The notes: generated by a model not told the origin, from the sequence alone. A stretch of DNA of 48,573 nt from an uncultured bacterium (GCA_902783125.1 CACZPS010000131.1:1-48573); one strand, 5' to 3'; positions 47,701 to 48,573 are shown, numbered from the stretch's first letter. Made by a program: numbers and translations.

Positions 47701-48573
47701 ATATTATAGCGGGAGTAAAAGGTTTTGGTGGCGCTATTTATAATAATAATGGTAAGTATGTTTCTAAGAACGATACCTTTATTAATAATACCGCAGCAAA
47801 CGGTGGAGCTCTCTACTTGATGGGCGAAAATAATGATATAACTGATGCAACATTTAACTTAAATAAAGCTGTTAGTCTAAATCAAGGCGATAATTCATCA
47901 GGTTTGGGCGGTGCTGTTTATGTAGCGCCAAATTCCAATGTAGTAGTAAGAAATTCAGAATTTACTCAAAATACTGCGGCTCTTGGTGGCGCTATTTATG
48001 TCGCTTCAGGCGCAACTGCTACATTAATAGATACAAATATACAAAATAATATTGCAACATCATTAACATCATCCGGAGCAGGAATATATCTTGATGTTAA
48101 CAGTATTGTTAATATTATTGCTAAAACTCAAGATGTAATTATAAATAATAACACAACAAGCTCAGGTAATTTGAGTGATATTGTTATGGCTTCAGGTTCG
48201 ACTTTAAGGCTTGACGGTTATGAAAATTACTCGATTACTATAGGAAAAATAGAAACAACACCAAGTTTGCCTAATAGACCTACAATTGAGTGTTACGGTA
48301 ATATTTCAACCGATGAATACTCATATATCAGTGATAGGGTGAATGTTGTAGCAAAAGGCGGACATATTGATGTTTTAGATGAATCAATTTTTACAAATAC
48401 AAGTTTCTCGGTTGAAGGTAACACAACATTAGATATATCAAACGGTTCTCTTGGCAGATTAGCATTTAAACGTCTTTCTTTGAAATCAGGTACAACAACA
48501 AATATATCAGTCGATGCGAGCCTTAAATCAGGTCAGGCAGATCAAATAACTGCTGAAGAAAAATCGGGCGAAG
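11706..48573 (+). CDS. Giant secreted beta-helical repeat protein, at least 12,289 residues, 3' end outside window
   Basis: One frame, with codon starts at positions divisible by three, is open from the ATG at 11706 to the last base. Residues 1-30 form a signal peptide (basic MKNKTYK, hydrophobic core, cleavage after VGA). Next come an N-terminal unit with three GGAIYN motifs, fourteen supermodules of about 720 residues and an array of about 45 GGAIYN/FxxN repeats of the polymorphic-membrane-protein (Pmp) type. The repeats alternate short strands with Asn/Gly/Ser/Thr/Asp-rich turns, as in pectin-lyase-like right-handed beta-helices. Cysteine and tryptophan are rare. All fourteen supermodule heads keep the same frame, so no net frameshift exists. 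A secretion or anchoring domain is expected beyond the window. Likely a surface adhesin or fibre, but that role is inferred. It has its own promoter and lies just downstream of an OmpH/Skp gene. Confidence 0.95.
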   Translation, partial: MKNKTYKTLIKYIFVTFLFTGLGLGNFVGAEPINLHSTFTEGDVSIQTNDSTPLTYYFTPVEGSIYYGVSSVANALKVSDTGDFVYVDTSVEPQTTTYYTLTYGLNDRMAESETGFTYSLEQNQLYLSKAVMRTVSGATYNISSLSPSNLGIIHANSQKLFDVLNDSRLNIVNINITGGNGVDGVINVAGRGILSISGSKVSNNNGVDSYGAVVSGGTSTISDSSFENNKATGGSGGAIYNTNYLSVQNSSFTNNTASLYGGAIYNQGNNVTLSNVTFEGNQASQGGAIYNTGVIRLQGTNYFNLLSDSIYNNGSDAIIQIRNGVTTLNSSVTGTGQFTVDSSAELVLGENSSIDSSQVFTMSGTLSILAGDFIFGSNDSITGTIELSSGTSFDYGKDTTISALKGQGTLKNSASSVYTIASGSDISDFDGDYYQNNSDASLILNPGLSLFTGDKRIEKGTLSVTLINEGLTGASSKNINNIYLGSGAKLNIDTTNGGTINSNIFKFTSSDAVVTFGATTPSTSFSNGPFYYLSDINFNSDTSVNSPSNTIAIADSRVQLNSDTYSLNKYYFDNAYVNLRDNEYETYSFSHLTSSSNGVKLIVDIDLGNLTNDKITINESDNLNFYLSDINVSGVPTNNQDYNLVIISGAALASGIQWDVAQSILDDYEFKTELKNIVYTDDVLATRKFAAYNNTALRQAGLTLTITELTDPLMAINQASSSQDSKYLNRYFMFRRNGEQYSLTDDLGVTGSGNLFINYANSAAPYNNLIISGDDGRVRHSMFEINNSDTSITAHNVTFRDAAVNSNGLASVFDVKAGSVSLNNVIFDSNSGYALSVSNSGVARLNNVTFNEGSLIYGNGIYNSGSLTIEASTIASNITNAGGTLSFSGTANSYVSDTSSLNISGGIVNFNNANMRMEGSILQSGGVVNINSGIFSKTENIDTNIENTGGTTYIRGVTFGNGSVIINAGNGSKSSSGLILGALQQSGSLPTTTTLVGGKLINENRGDNVPYTIVVGKLILQDGVSVEDNKGYFVLEGTLTPTGTASNIQIAEGANFTVSGNAVIGGEQNQINWSIYGLLSLGTNSSNSGLVLGLGDNWSGQINLENGANLVLDSTYQVDGSSNRGITLGSYYLTSSNSNSTFTNKNNNINISGSNSAYAGLYIQEGGSLTSSSSNIFSGSKQINMTDSSNSATVTIDDTTSLFTFNNLHLGSNVKATVKSAGGSLVNGTMYFEGSDSKMIFEPTAASVTYILNPVTWSTVSSQNVTSLLKNSLVFNNSSLSDVILRLNANSSGEYLFTGPKYVLRNVIMNLQEAETPVYDTYTFNNLYVHKDSNKTENDPSKYNPSSGVVSQPKIDVTIDLDVAEGKADNIVINNGSGLIDDSDVITSGGVLNISNIKFYNYQGKTSSARVLILTAPTATVRLSVDNDVWSKISQNALKPQVNWNEIIATVTHNVVSETAGSLTRYYITYDFGLPGDLLAAWNIETFSTPDDKTFSFTSSTQREEYVISNSDGLGITSQNKKIVGLSSEKNIINAQGAHPMFQLTKTDVSGVYVDKVTLTNAYSDRSGSVAYIDSPSATFSVENSTISLAKADSSSSVDGGAIYVNRGNLFLTNSSVENNAIYSSDLARGGAVFVGKDSNTVEIINTSFAGNHATSTGSFALGGAIYTQKDLTIYANDGKTVSFSDNYTEGQGSTRNNAIYVETSTSSNPTLTLSASDRASFKVDGSIEGGTIDYEQGADKTFNLLLNGNSNTNFTLSDVIGAEIGSSSLVTFSTGSNLKYSNINMNGGILTLSGTVITESGNKNYAVSLLNSTSGIFDSITLQNNAGGALMLRSGAFVVLSGTNNFSGNSVTGINASGAAINVVTSSLTGVTLGTFSNNSLSATGYAAGGALYLLQMRNEPTISASFIGNSAVTDSVTSRALGGAIYSDSNFTIATRASSKTIDFQGNYVQDSNGRVNNAIFMANGSTLKLNASTSGSYINFYDTIDGGNVDANLSTVDDTPYYINVSGNATSGYVNFYNKVRNAEITVDSGILSVIGDSASSAPLDLLYTSEDSGYSSITVNGGTVRFANVMLKNATRSINANINNAKVVMTNSVIDASGDDKGDAVNLGTLTSSNSSYIIDFIFKSNDLENPVETDTFNLNKNSSGDITTSVNWVYNNKNLIKAGIYPIITSGTGATFSLDYASRNTVWNYELSEDGTVKYDQFIGQRRVRVSPQYSNSIEIYDIKEDTLRAISLANIENRQFYFTIDQDEKYELYSDLYLDDEQYPVSGNLDIVGGSDRTDIITGKTKNSDGEDVQYAMYKIVSNPNVVININNLTIKDVGAYLDTNSSVAYLNEASSRLNLSNVTLTDNDGYAIYNENGKVTFNSVVVSARPEGEESTIFNEILNESGTSSDYGMTFSGRNTFGTKITNRGSIQTSGTNTFNASVANTGVIQLMGVTNLKGTSDNAVVVSSGQGGSANTGTLNMLGTTTLDSYSEIAYNQNINLGTSTNPNARINISEGTLNLDNRDNWYGTINMNQDNSVLNYSGIANNDYSVGGESFSRGVLNASRGNLNLVKRDSSGVSPILYITENGDSLDDNVKVNLGRDTILYISNHPNSDSAISFTLGEDIWNGRVSLENSYFIIRAGQDNKNLILNTSDMLTSIESDQGVSTFENQGVDIELGKAQNFSGIYLQNGGSMKVDSGSTFFNSDSEKIINSGTVDVIRSNEIDFGNVSLGSGSEMTVSSRGGDINSDVIKEFLGSGAKAKFVLSPQDSQNSDYYTLYNIPSAQYNTVIIGDSNNTKVTTAVLGSFDYRGNTVYEFDNALVDLTRDSSSSDGLNTYRMSSVTVSDNTKFKIDVNLEADVLTSNISDRLVFNATPASDETQYINIVINNMTKPANTEDRVIQIIDSSLVPDMYQLKLDSIAESEKSWTFDDYKTGNVYWNTFTGTKKLDLYSSTSTNDSIVITCISEDTLRKINTLTTVSDRYFRFTDANQTYYVKDNTGTTASGTMNIVGSDMATNYIEATNNKNSDNETRSYTMFQNTIAGTTLNISDVTIRNAVAGDDSEEKGSSKASVIYNAGENTVTNLSNVTFSDNKGNTIYNTSTLNLSGVVFNLTNPDPSGNSIYNLGTVQFVSSGAGIVSNRSVGNITNEGTVNIGQGASLSMYSPAIFYNNSSGASLNISGRLLLADGARLNINGGNVLVSGIVAGISNASFGTVDLSKDANLSISGQNASLAEGLKINVKGNLLITNNYSEREDLKYGVILGNNDYLVNTGEGSENYGILSLGDKGVASLRQGLKSVSGEVDNTYTISNQEIKGVATSRLYNGQSGVDGNGITLKIASDESSVFTGRYTQYGSNTKLVMDTTQYESAKMFGGDKYIEEGASVEVTSGTIDYLNMYLGNNVSYTHKSTSENGGVINNELLKFTNGNAVAKFTSNGADKAKYSLNAITPASIQNTSNIINLDKAVVTLLNNDYSAMNNGSFVKYVFNNSTLDFTAETGAANYDNYLFREFETSDSEYSIDIDTVNHKSDIIEIVSGGSGKGAVKIVKIKFDDNFGQNSDGVYQIIKGGDGQLYLDIDAIKDDEEYNWSYDIDPETKTVYNDTYLGTKNLELAKTTNENDSIKFVKHQTDTLKGINQYNTSYSADKNRYFLFQGAGAKTYKSIDNAGVTANGVLNIRGREDLDAGMDTIDADGHYLFEVTNPDVELNISNVDIKNAGVKSDYVQASVIYLVNADAKVNLANVTLEDNNGNALYNSSGTLSLENTNVKASETATNSIYNSGELNLHSGNNIETNITNTGNIVIEGVNNTIKSVSGRGALNAGEDSSINLTGVIDKNQTVSLANNSKVTVKQNGTLNMNTDSVDVSKSDSWNIGSTVVIDGGTLEYDGLTENGYISSTSNGGNLNILSGIFNVVGKSASSTSDLNEAVNVTVKDNATLVLTGYEEVILDSADKLFSRSRLGMINYAKLIIKGITYEDSINGGIVYTDKLIMNNDTAGMLFNKVTSPSEQEYKDVEFENAGIDIDITSDQSAYTGIFTQSADKTTTVTRSGKIFGGTKYIQAGTLKITTPTEGIYYTDINIGSGAKLGNYATSVTGGVVNSEVVKFTGENGVAGFYKDSSYYGDYVKYDLASDISRTGRANMVEFVDALVTLTAEPVVNANRKEYLYNGGSVYSFKDSYINLTASENYPDSAIVPSASDSGDIYRFTKLQLDNTRFAIDVDCKNRVFDEIYVTSSDSSGKILISAINWISEPVVDDGQEFSAPMQILHSDNDNIQLELGFTRRWEYTLDDYTDSESGNINVTYKNYLGSKTLKLDTVSTTNDSINFNYSKDDLLKAINTKFLGDGKTRTFTFILPEPSDSDSQTYKLTDNSELTAGGVFNITGTPTESENLPVSVIDAVGTYSLFNVKNSGTTMNVSDVIFQNAVIVVDSQNPNLAVNASVFDVNNTSSTVTLQNVVFRNNAGNALYNRATVNMSGVRFNKRGDILTENTVTNLGTINVVGENTFETNISNQANAVFNIGGTSVVSGGINNAGIVNVSGNTQLQGNIINTNDITLKDSVVVSGVISNTLNGLISVNAPSNSEDVISIRNTVNNAGNIEINNGGNLKLNSLITSYDNEYGTLDIKTGGVLEVGTSGIVESGNKLKLGGKSGEKIGTLNVNQGTVYIDSEDTMDGKIILGVDIESQDAPETDLSVIHYSGSKLTDSANKYVIEANAGNLYLDDGVLKLDSNDKLSNAVNYILNKGTFEAQNLSSALILANGDVWNPDASINLLGSTVLVLASDLNTNSKLELSNVDQLKGGVNSLVTNPDVEITVSADNSNFIGKYSQDKSGFTSSNIPLLTVTKEGKVFGGIKEINTGAVNIATPNEIYYRGFVLGGNKSNRVTFTNASSGGELTNEVVKFSGSYATAVFDSNSDTNKANYVLKNIESGEGNNILVFNNSNVELQDIDYSAISDIQFAGSVVSLQSDISGEKYNNYKFDKLTNSNTTYKIDVDTSGFGAESGSSYADTITFGGTSTGNVVISDINFTEIRPDKNATGKIQILTDVTTNSALQLTGDALNTTWEYKLSDNEFKTGTTVSIKYDDFLGTKGIKSAKYSDSSIVDDSIELYNSSNDDVLRTVNMFEEDGLTQRTFVIKGENPQDVVYNLSKNSGITASGYFVIDGITPSNPPSVDNPLDADEIGTIDAKGAYSLFQISNLGTTLDVSGVRFINAKAVNDAGEVMNASVFDITASDAVVNLTNVILSSNELNAIYNRGNMTFKNVTVSADTTPANSIENYGRITIVGINEFVSSFVNNTDSDVSNGGIINIVADSVNPVNVTKVFFNNLDNKGTLKTHSGITELRTVVNTGEISLGAKDVISGEISGDGKLSIVFEMLDSATAVVTGGKISEDVQLNIDSLGNLSILGGTVNLNDNDIWAGTLIMNSDENNSDVVSVLNIRGLTSNNGKLNANKGNINIESGNLTVRGTDKLSDDVNVNISQGGKLSLNGVKSGAITEGVNLASGDIWAGSVELTDSNLTINNGLTDDNKLTLASADQLKSDNLSQLENKGIELTISADQSGFGGKYLQTDGSLIIYAGNYNGSTGKLGGVKRIENGTATVYSNENINYTDFVLGGDNDTTLTNYSIGGDVTSGVVRFEDGLGNAKAVFDSVNDNRANYNLSTMSGNGTVEFNNSVVKLSNTDYTGSTTYKFGENTLVDSLDGNYKSYTFDNLVSDNKAEYSIDINFAQMDVPQPVDVSADKFYVGDSSTGVMTISNINFETFDVNTTEGIVQILYGINGSTSHNVQLALSQELAGQVWTVNMDSFIVDNEYVVNSDSFIRQKALALAQTKTENDSIAVVVTRREDTLRVINTFDGANGKTRNFVFKEGDAPYQLLEHTYKTASGVMNVKGVDKSQSIIDGTNRNRDIEHGGLYTDEYLSMFILENVSTLSISDVTIINAAVNGVNESHNASVIDMYNSGAIANLTNVILSDNSGRAIYANSGKINLENVRFEDSSNSNSIYLTGSAELTASGANYFGSAIVNNNAKVNISGDNNEYKITVLTGGSDGKLTLSGVNKFDSLTGVTENGGAISNSLGALDIKGAQFLNNKATSKGGAIYNSGIQTTSINGTFTNNQADYGGAVYITGARDVTISGIFTENKATTAGGAIWSDSNFTIRADGEGALTSFSGNRANDVSNAIYIDSQNNPVISMVVNDGGKIAVADTISGRNKYNIEVSGNNNTNNTAQLTGKILNADIKVNDIRTVVDFSELGEISEGNAENTTFTVNSGTLELNTVVLNHWTTSDDRESINFNVVKPADSSSSVPALVLNKTNVNLSNMAVTDINNSDAVYMGKLSSDADSKFVIDVILSDDYTLQEDGSYIYNTENAADNITVEAGSSGTVTLTDINFVNMGSTNDGDIQIIKGAYTQGTSINLAFSQNIIDEYVINGWEYTIKDNYIKDGKADVEFSDFIGTKNLSLTSTKKDTPDWDGRYDSVKIVSNKQDTLQAVNQYSDTGSENRTFRFTSELAKETYKLIGNTGVTTTGVMNVLGIRGNDDTIDAQGNYSMFVLSNSGTTLNISDVKIQNARVTSNASVLDVQADDAVVNLTNVILSQNSGNAIVNSGTVNFNGVNVEARGGNIINNAVLDMVSGVNNISTVLTNNAEVHSALGSNNTYLGEIKIGSNNAVFNLEGTDNIGARVILNDSSYTPEFNIFGTTTVRENSSFEAPNLKINIKDSGNLVIDGSSANLNISSSGNDTWAGKLTIDNDGSVKLTSNNDSITNGLINAVSGSFELVSGAFEVYSASSIANDVNVILTSGNFVLSNNNVTLAEGDVWSDNTNVLLRDNTTFTVGTGLNTNSVLNLTSTSQFVGEEDNNYSENSNFINNGITININVDESGIYRGKYTQKAGKLVINNSARVFGEYTDDSDNVVHSLKDIQGGEMVVDYTTKSIDYGNVRLGTNAKLTNTSISGDVDSELLSFNGSNSTAEFKSVNNGSVYNLYDGIASSLSGSINTVLFRGSDDNNLKVILKGNSFINNTTTMSYVFANSNVSLQDGNTYDENDILQSVVLTNYTFKSLSADKSNFSIDVDLNAKESDMLSIRGIADDSVDNTITLNDINFVNVDQTNSGKILVLPNKIDGITLALDSAMADKTWEYKVDDRTGPNSRVVEIDGKDYIQIKFTDFLGKKILRLANYNDDTLTNCDSIEIYNERTDDLLQKINQLNTPDDIEARQFLFNEADQIHNINIPDGTLGLGKTGTGNFDIIGRKSVTTGNYSIIDGKSKYSMFELSQNTNMTVQNVEIKNALTNTVNDKGSAFDISNADAKLKLTNVIFTNNEGNAIANTGTVTLRNVEFKPADSGVLNAIGNYGIIQTALNDDSSLTTNTFGTRIGNYSTSTSTGRMYFRANDIITGGIHNEGEIQFLGMSTISEALDETALENYGTIITAVALLGIDDVKTVFNRAINNYASGTIQTIGVDEFNKDILNRGTINFGGDETISAAITGDGVINIDKVNITIDGVDTSDIVPTVKVNEGGSVAYTQRVTLADGAKLNINGGEVNLDNLQTESADIWAGELILNSGVLNLSKIENSGQFNGVGGTVNILENAVLNVNNGVNDNVSVNITQGKVKLSGVNEDNKALLTMSDNDIWTNDTQNTGVELGEYSELTLNSGLNTDSKLSIAKDQIKSSDNSAQVTNLGVELTINGDNSGFGGKYLQGVDDSTVIYTVAPKLVMTSDGKMFSGTKTIYAGSVEITRENNIDYNDFELNNGVQFVNRSAGGVIDESVIKFIGNSDSDGAVATFSSVDTSAGALKADYELYNIQSGVSADTISIVNSNVTFKSYNDTDPDNKYYDYEGTTLYRFNGSNIDLSINDDKAINNYKFTRLISTDSSYKIDVDFGTYTIAPDGTVTTSGYSADTLVLGANSSGIVRLAALNTINDSQYNNVLIKILDTDSSRIALTLDSDFVADFESNHTYSISDSKFVTQGELIISYIEYLGTQTIEAVEYDENSVTVDSIKVSSKVTKDVLSEVNRYDGIDDRTFTFESNKIDSAVTDRKYTLTSDTGVTASGEMNVVGIQDNNDIIDANGHSMFVVSNENTKLNISDVTIQNAGLDANASVLDVQAGDAIVNLKNVIIKDNEGVAIYNLGTINTLKNSVNKFISDILNEGFDDISGTINFQGNDTILGNVENNGDINFSGSASLLSSLTGSGNVNVKSNGVNTPSLDVGAGGNIAEDISILLESNAKLRITGDETSGGVVTFNSNDNIQGELIMNNANSTLNIKGLDSNGLLNLTEGNVNITSGVLEILKESVFSNNLKISLGKTLDEYGKIIFNEHNATTENSIELSAGDSWNGGFVELNKSYLTVKAGLNGNSRLTLNNDSQLIGDVNSKFVNNGTDIMISADMSGFEGVFEQVDGGSLTVNQNGTLFSGLKNIKAGRIDITRGDSGIDYKNVVIDVFRDAAPASGVLSDFVNKSLSSNGGNIDNSIVTLSNSAKYVVLEFSADGLASGWVNYNLLEKIENGNINKILFRYSDVKFGNVDSSGNIIDFTGNTVYDFKDRSKVNLSDGYLNNYRFSTVYTDDNSMYYIDLDLFNGTSDTITYTTEVQKPGADDKILLGGINFLNKPSEDNDNITIIKDDIIIPIIFDESVHESDKNRFLDITNIPESDRTYTYNITSDARYDQFTGVKTLTLGDDRLSLKLSVSEMRDTLAVLNQHIFSSLVNPENIRTFRFVGESTDAYQTYTLTENTGKTEFGTMNIVGVIRDEGIDVINADGHSMFEVVNGNTTLKISDVQIKNAEAADNMNASVLDITNATAIVNLDNVKFTDNKGVAIYNAGRLLALNDVVFDSAEDSNNTIVNITNIATSGTNEFNTGITNSGTINFGGVDNINVNIINSNKLNFIGDAVVSANIVAPENELSMVNVSGNLTMKGTNSAKVSISDSQGVNVYSSGKLTLDNAYINFDTGDSLSSGATVSLSNSDLTYSNITSEGIVLKSEKNSTFKLNSGSIGLIDGSNIFDNTKIDLVSGNLRVGSNVDFTLADGDTLSENTHIYIAKSTSSDAVGILNLMRGLNPYTDTEGKTSYIVNLSDSNITGSGRLNADGVVINLTSDESGFDGIYEQKLGTILNVSTLGKLFIGDKIVSASTVKIERAEGIDYNKFKLGSDNTEFYNNSVSENGGEVSNSVISFIGSGALAVFGKSTSAPSSVDKVKYTLANDISNENVNTVKFVDSELTLGTNNYASGQTVYELENSSINVLDDIIRAGSERRYKFSTLKSLDNSATLQLDINFHNRTADEFEVGENSSGIITVTKFNVLDVDQNDSGIIQILYGRNGNIRLGIVDNLEYKFLIDDSSHIVDNTIILNQYDFIGAKSLRVAKTVNDDDSVEIYNSDVDDTLKALNQYDNTLRNYDSRNFKFTYNEVKGDDDTLYQVKENLGETAVGVFNIIGRAGKNDTISAKGPQIINGVIYEDDIRQHSLFEVVNDNTVLNISNVIIKDAIINTNIRNASVLDITSTGAEVSLENVILSDNAGNAIYNAGLLKFNNVTVSESTIEADNSVKNVGTLETQGKNQYNSAFINNGVMTINGTDSFNSTLSGNGTVNIKDNAVVNVSENTIISDNREDNNDMTLNIAGTMNINGGSVSVNTGDTWTGLVNLNYGTFNYSNLDISAKLLAKVTDSESTNLNIKSGKLTIETYDESITNYIGSGVNVNISEGAVLTLVGNKEYRTNTLNLQTGDNLNGTIVLKSAWLTLEDGFKLNNSDEHIFNDVQIKADESSKLQNEGVKITLNTDFSQDVVGIYEQNGAEAELNVTKDGVIFGGEKDINAGKVYIETGDKGINYNNIKLGNNTDFTNMATVKYITNAEGEQEEVIHTISKDTVEFVGANAKMTFTSSLNPPFEPTSKDVLANNGKTTYAVDIIQNGTNAQGDLNTGNVVNFKGVNVVLTGELDETSLDEAIGLIRYDNKVTYKFDESYIGMIDGSSNRYYFSDFRIGNSTDNDVVHMVIDVCADNATMDSIYVDSNASRGAVSIDEIALVRNPDKDSVEFSGYAYRILNGENNLHLILGEVIKENHGIQAQTLDQYDGDKSSVDVDWNAYIGKISIQLAQVFDDGSYTLNFTNPLDANGLYIRQMFTKDLLRDLATYVPKDDPMRVRNFNFTKPTEQTYKLIDNTAGYVRDRESGNFLDVDNNVIYFIKDVDGNYGWTHEEGGTVIEPDTKPVFEGTSKGTLSINGVNNENNIIDAYGEIICFEKVADDSSYSASLSARKDVETDVITPQKYHHSMFVLNNETNLNVIGVTIKNAYRGDDSKYEVPYVNYDGQQAYKTNYQVYEDYDVTKGNGSVISQISTKSNIILQDVNIINNASYGKGGAIYALNGFTINAVNSDVLFENNYQNAQNVNPEDEKFDLTGAKKNDIYIYNRNDLAETSYDVTMTFNALEGKTINLKDGIEWFDTDKTLFIEINKADGATGDVLIGGDFGGSMNYIIDTTGGGIGYVDDKVGINTVKGIIIRGDVRYSMDVNSNVRWVEQLDRTGRTSDIIAFENGIESSFINTDSEGNKYKLLITSNSFNDIGKFTGARAILTRLFVEEVNTTDYIALLDNDGKKLSEVGDIISWISGDNMYYAKLGINGAVTYGKAIDDTNNVIYQALNNSKNNTLKLTDDQILYGVTDVNGKVESISDYLSLVNSKTTIDAKNFKIATYNQIEGFKAGMNGTKPKTIVVKNANEISGFDGAFITDGGTINVSNSNIHNNESDDNGAVARDENGKLTISGSKKVHTTIVKNKAKDSGGAVYTTGTFTSKFVDFGNDLGGNKAAYGGAIYSENKSTLTNTSFANNVASESGGAIYSVGVLSVSSSQFNKNNAKLGGAIYQELDEDIKSSLSIKSSGFTSNKVISEDEDVLGGAIYSEVYITDSKSTFEGNIAESSGDDSQALGGAIYVNTAITPAKNKKLLNKLTSTKFNRNKVINETQSENAKGGAIYVETADISSIAPNEGTRTVLNISKASFGDYKLSGTGNSAYSGGGVYNKNASLSLSNTSFYYNDAIYGGGLYNSFEGMVTTSKGSFGYADKNVVNVVGNNAIYGGAIYNEGVISSTSTSFVGNTAVQGGAIYNELASESGSDDLETKLTLKKAAFKYNSVSSNSDYSDEVRGGAIYNTANIDIQNTTFTGNYAKGGEGGAIYNDNGDSEFIIKKLTFTGNYAQKGNAIYNAGNINTLSATFKSNKNGTEPIIGTFGGAIYNAGSISRIENSTFTDNISGNGGAIYNADEDSYIGTMLKLTVGNSKKANTQNVAVNGGAIYNEGYIETIDSSKLSYNKAIENGGIIVNNGTIQSILNTAMSNGTAKNGGAIYNTGIINNIDSKSALANNTASGNGGALYNSGADAEITLTGLTLSSNVSTGGSGGAIFNTDNGVVHLVNVQGSKTNTTFKSNKALNYGGAISNSGKMDIAAAIFTSNTVTDANGGGGAIYNNGEITIASSTQFVSNSASNGGAIYNASNGTIKLSGVIFGDSKKAKLANMATGNGGAIFNEGKITVEASTLARNTAVNNGGLIYGTSASNTELVGNQTIENNTAGNLGGAVYTSGSLVTNYGSSSPNLVFTANSAVSGGAIYADSTSNLDIANTKFISNSATTGNGGAIYTNSSDLSSITLSVFENNTAISEFGKGGAIYNSGELEITDTNFKNNFAELGGNIYNAESGVLNLGTGVTFEFVSQPKTKYVYSTSGGAIYNAGKLNISSVMEFSGMYAKGNGGAIYNSVDAVITREEASGTLTFSGNKADANGGALYNAGIVNLEDTAFISNVAVNGGAIANDGELHVNNSVTFTGNSSVKSGGTIFNANKLIVKGTSDGVVEFAESYAQQGGAISSGYGLGTDQTNTKLEVEYVVFSKNYVFNQENDTGSFGGAIYNGGKNNPLYTTIAHAVFDSNYSNGNGLPTATGGGGAIFNASGASIIDVDEDGKTIAGLTDSKFINNYTLINGGAIYNQGTLKMKDNYFEGNYANSYGGAIFNDTDSYLEIKQTLKDDDNYRFYNNYALNGGAIYNLNGTLVSEKITYENNHIIAGVKGFGGAIYNNNGKYVSKNDTFINNTAANGGALYLMGENNDITDATFNLNKAVSLNQGDNSSGLGGAVYVAPNSNVVVRNSEFTQNTAALGGAIYVASGATATLIDTNIQNNIATSLTSSGAGIYLDVNSIVNIIAKTQDVIINNNTTSSGNLSDIVMASGSTLRLDGYENYSITIGKIETTPSLPNRPTIECYGNISTDEYSYISDRVNVVAKGGHIDVLDESIFTNTSFSVEGNTTLDISNGSLGRLAFKRLSLKSGTTTNISVDASLKSGQADQITAEEKSGE
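12411..12578 (+). repeat. N-terminal GGAIYN triplet, exact 75-base period
   Basis: GGAIYNTN, GGAIYNQG and GGAIYNTG begin at 12411, 12486 and 12561, exactly 25 codons apart, each preceded by an SSFxNN- or VTFxGN-type segment. This is the classical Pmp repeat (GGAI plus FxxN). Confidence 0.85.
13836..16133 (+). repeat. Supermodule 1 of the giant protein
   Basis: Head DPLMAINQ (residue 711), then YFMF, SMFEINNSDTSITAHNVTF, one DNWSGQINLE segment, YAGLYIQEGG, and near the end the strand-rich DVTIDLDVAEGKADNIV segment. Confidence 0.8.
16134..18395 (+). repeat. Supermodule 2, with inserted GGAIY motifs
   Basis: Head GDLLAAWN (residue 1477) is the most diverged. The module contains PMFQLTKTDVSGVYVDKVTL and five Pmp-like motifs (GGAIYV, GGAVFV, GGAIYT, GGALYL, GGAIYS) between about 16.5 and 17.5 kb. 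It is therefore a hybrid of both repeat types. Confidence 0.75.
18396..20570 (+). repeat. Supermodule 3
   Basis: Head DTLRAISL (residue 2231), QFYF, then LNLSNVTLTDNDGYAIYNEN. It carries DNWYGTINM and EDIWNGRVSLE. It ends with VTVSDNTKFKIDVN and a segment leading to the next head. Confidence 0.85.
20571..22550 (+). repeat. Supermodule 4
   Basis: Head DTLRKINTL (residue 2956), YFRF, TASGTMNIVG, YTMFQNTIAGTTLNISDVTI, GNTIYNTS and FTGRYTQYG. The long IWxG segments are absent and the unit is among the shorter ones. Confidence 0.85.
22551..24647 (+). repeat. Supermodule 5
   Basis: Head DTLKGINQY (residue 3616), YFLF, TANGVLNIRG, LFEVTNPDVELNISNVDI, GNALYNSS, YTGIFTQ, IFGGTKYIQAG and FAIDVDCKNRVFDEIYV. 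Confidence 0.85.
24648..26990 (+). repeat. Supermodule 6
   Basis: Head DLLKAINTK (residue 4315), TFTF, TAGGVFNITG, YSLFNVKNSGTTMNVSDVIF, GNALYNRA, DVWNPDASINLLG, FIGKYSQ, VFGGIKEINTG and YKIDVDTSGFGAE. Confidence 0.85.
26991..29174 (+). repeat. Supermodule 7
   Basis: Head DVLRTVNMF (residue 5096), TFVI, TASGYFVIDG, YSLFQISNLGTTLDVSGVRF, NAIYNRG, two IWAG segments (NDIWAGTLIM, GDIWAGSVEL), SGFGGKYLQ, KLGGVKRIENG and YSIDINFAQMD. Confidence 0.85.
29175..31085 (+). repeat. Supermodule 8, with GGAIYN motifs in place of IWxG segments
   Basis: Head DTLRVINTF (residue 5824), NFVF, TASGVMNVKG, LSMFILENVSTLSISDVTI and GRAIYANSG. Then come GGAISN, GGAIYN, GGAVYI and GGAIWS between about 29.8 and 30.1 kb. 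This is the shortest unit (1911 bases). Confidence 0.85.
31086..33215 (+). repeat. Supermodule 9
   Basis: Head DTLQAVNQY (residue 6461), TFRF, TTTGVMNVLG, YSMFVLSNSGTTLNISDVKI, NDTWAGKLTI, GDVWSDNTNVLL, YRGKYTQ, VFGEYTD and FSIDVDLNAKESDMLS. It shares a 30-base identical patch with supermodule 11. Confidence 0.88.
33216..35636 (+). repeat. Supermodule 10
   Basis: Head DLLQKINQL (residue 7171), QFLF, YSMFELSQNTNMTVQNVEI, GNAIANTG, two IW segments (ADIWAGELIL, NDIWTNDTQN), SGFGGKYLQ, MFSGTKTIYAG and YKIDVDFGTY. This is the longest unit (2421 bases). Confidence 0.85.
35637..37679 (+). repeat. Supermodule 11
   Basis: Head DVLSEVNRY (residue 7978), TFTF, TASGEMNVVG, HSMFVVSNENTKLNISDVTI, GVAIYNLG, GDSWNGGFVEL, SGFEGVFEQ, LFSGLKNIKAG and YYIDLDLFNGTSDTI. 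Confidence 0.88.
37680..39734 (+). repeat. Supermodule 12
   Basis: Head DTLAVLNQH (residue 8659), TFRF, GTMNIVG, HSMFEVVNGNTTLKISDVQI, GVAIYNAG, SGFDGIYEQ, LFIGDKIVSAS and LQLDINFHNRTADEFEV. Confidence 0.88.
39735..41951 (+). repeat. Supermodule 13
   Basis: Head DTLKALNQY (residue 9344), NFKF, GVFNIIG, HSLFEVVNDNTVLNISNVII, GNAIYNAG, GDTWTGLVNL, VVGIYEQNG, IFGGEKDINAG and a VIDVCADNATMDSIYVD segment. Confidence 0.88.
41952..43911 (+). repeat. Supermodule 14, atypical transition into the GGAIYN array
   Basis: Head DLLRDLATY (residue 10083), NFNF, YKLIDNT, then an extra segment containing NNVIYFIKDVDGNYGW before HSMFVLNNETNLNVIGVTI. It keeps YSMDVNSNVRW and an SGFDGAFITDGG segment, lacks IWxG segments, and passes into the Pmp-type array. 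The right boundary is approximate. Confidence 0.7.
43900..48090 (+). repeat. Dense GGAIYN/FxxN (Pmp-type) repeat array
   Basis: About 45 motifs of the form GG[AG][IVL][YF] occur at roughly 70-125-base intervals, for example GGAIYNEG near 44779 and 45420, GGALYNAG near 46872 and GGAIYNQG near 47462. They alternate with FxxN-type segments such as FTGNYA, FENNTA and FSGNKA. This is the signature of chlamydial polymorphic membrane proteins and related beta-helical autotransporter passengers. The count was made by eye. Confidence 0.85.
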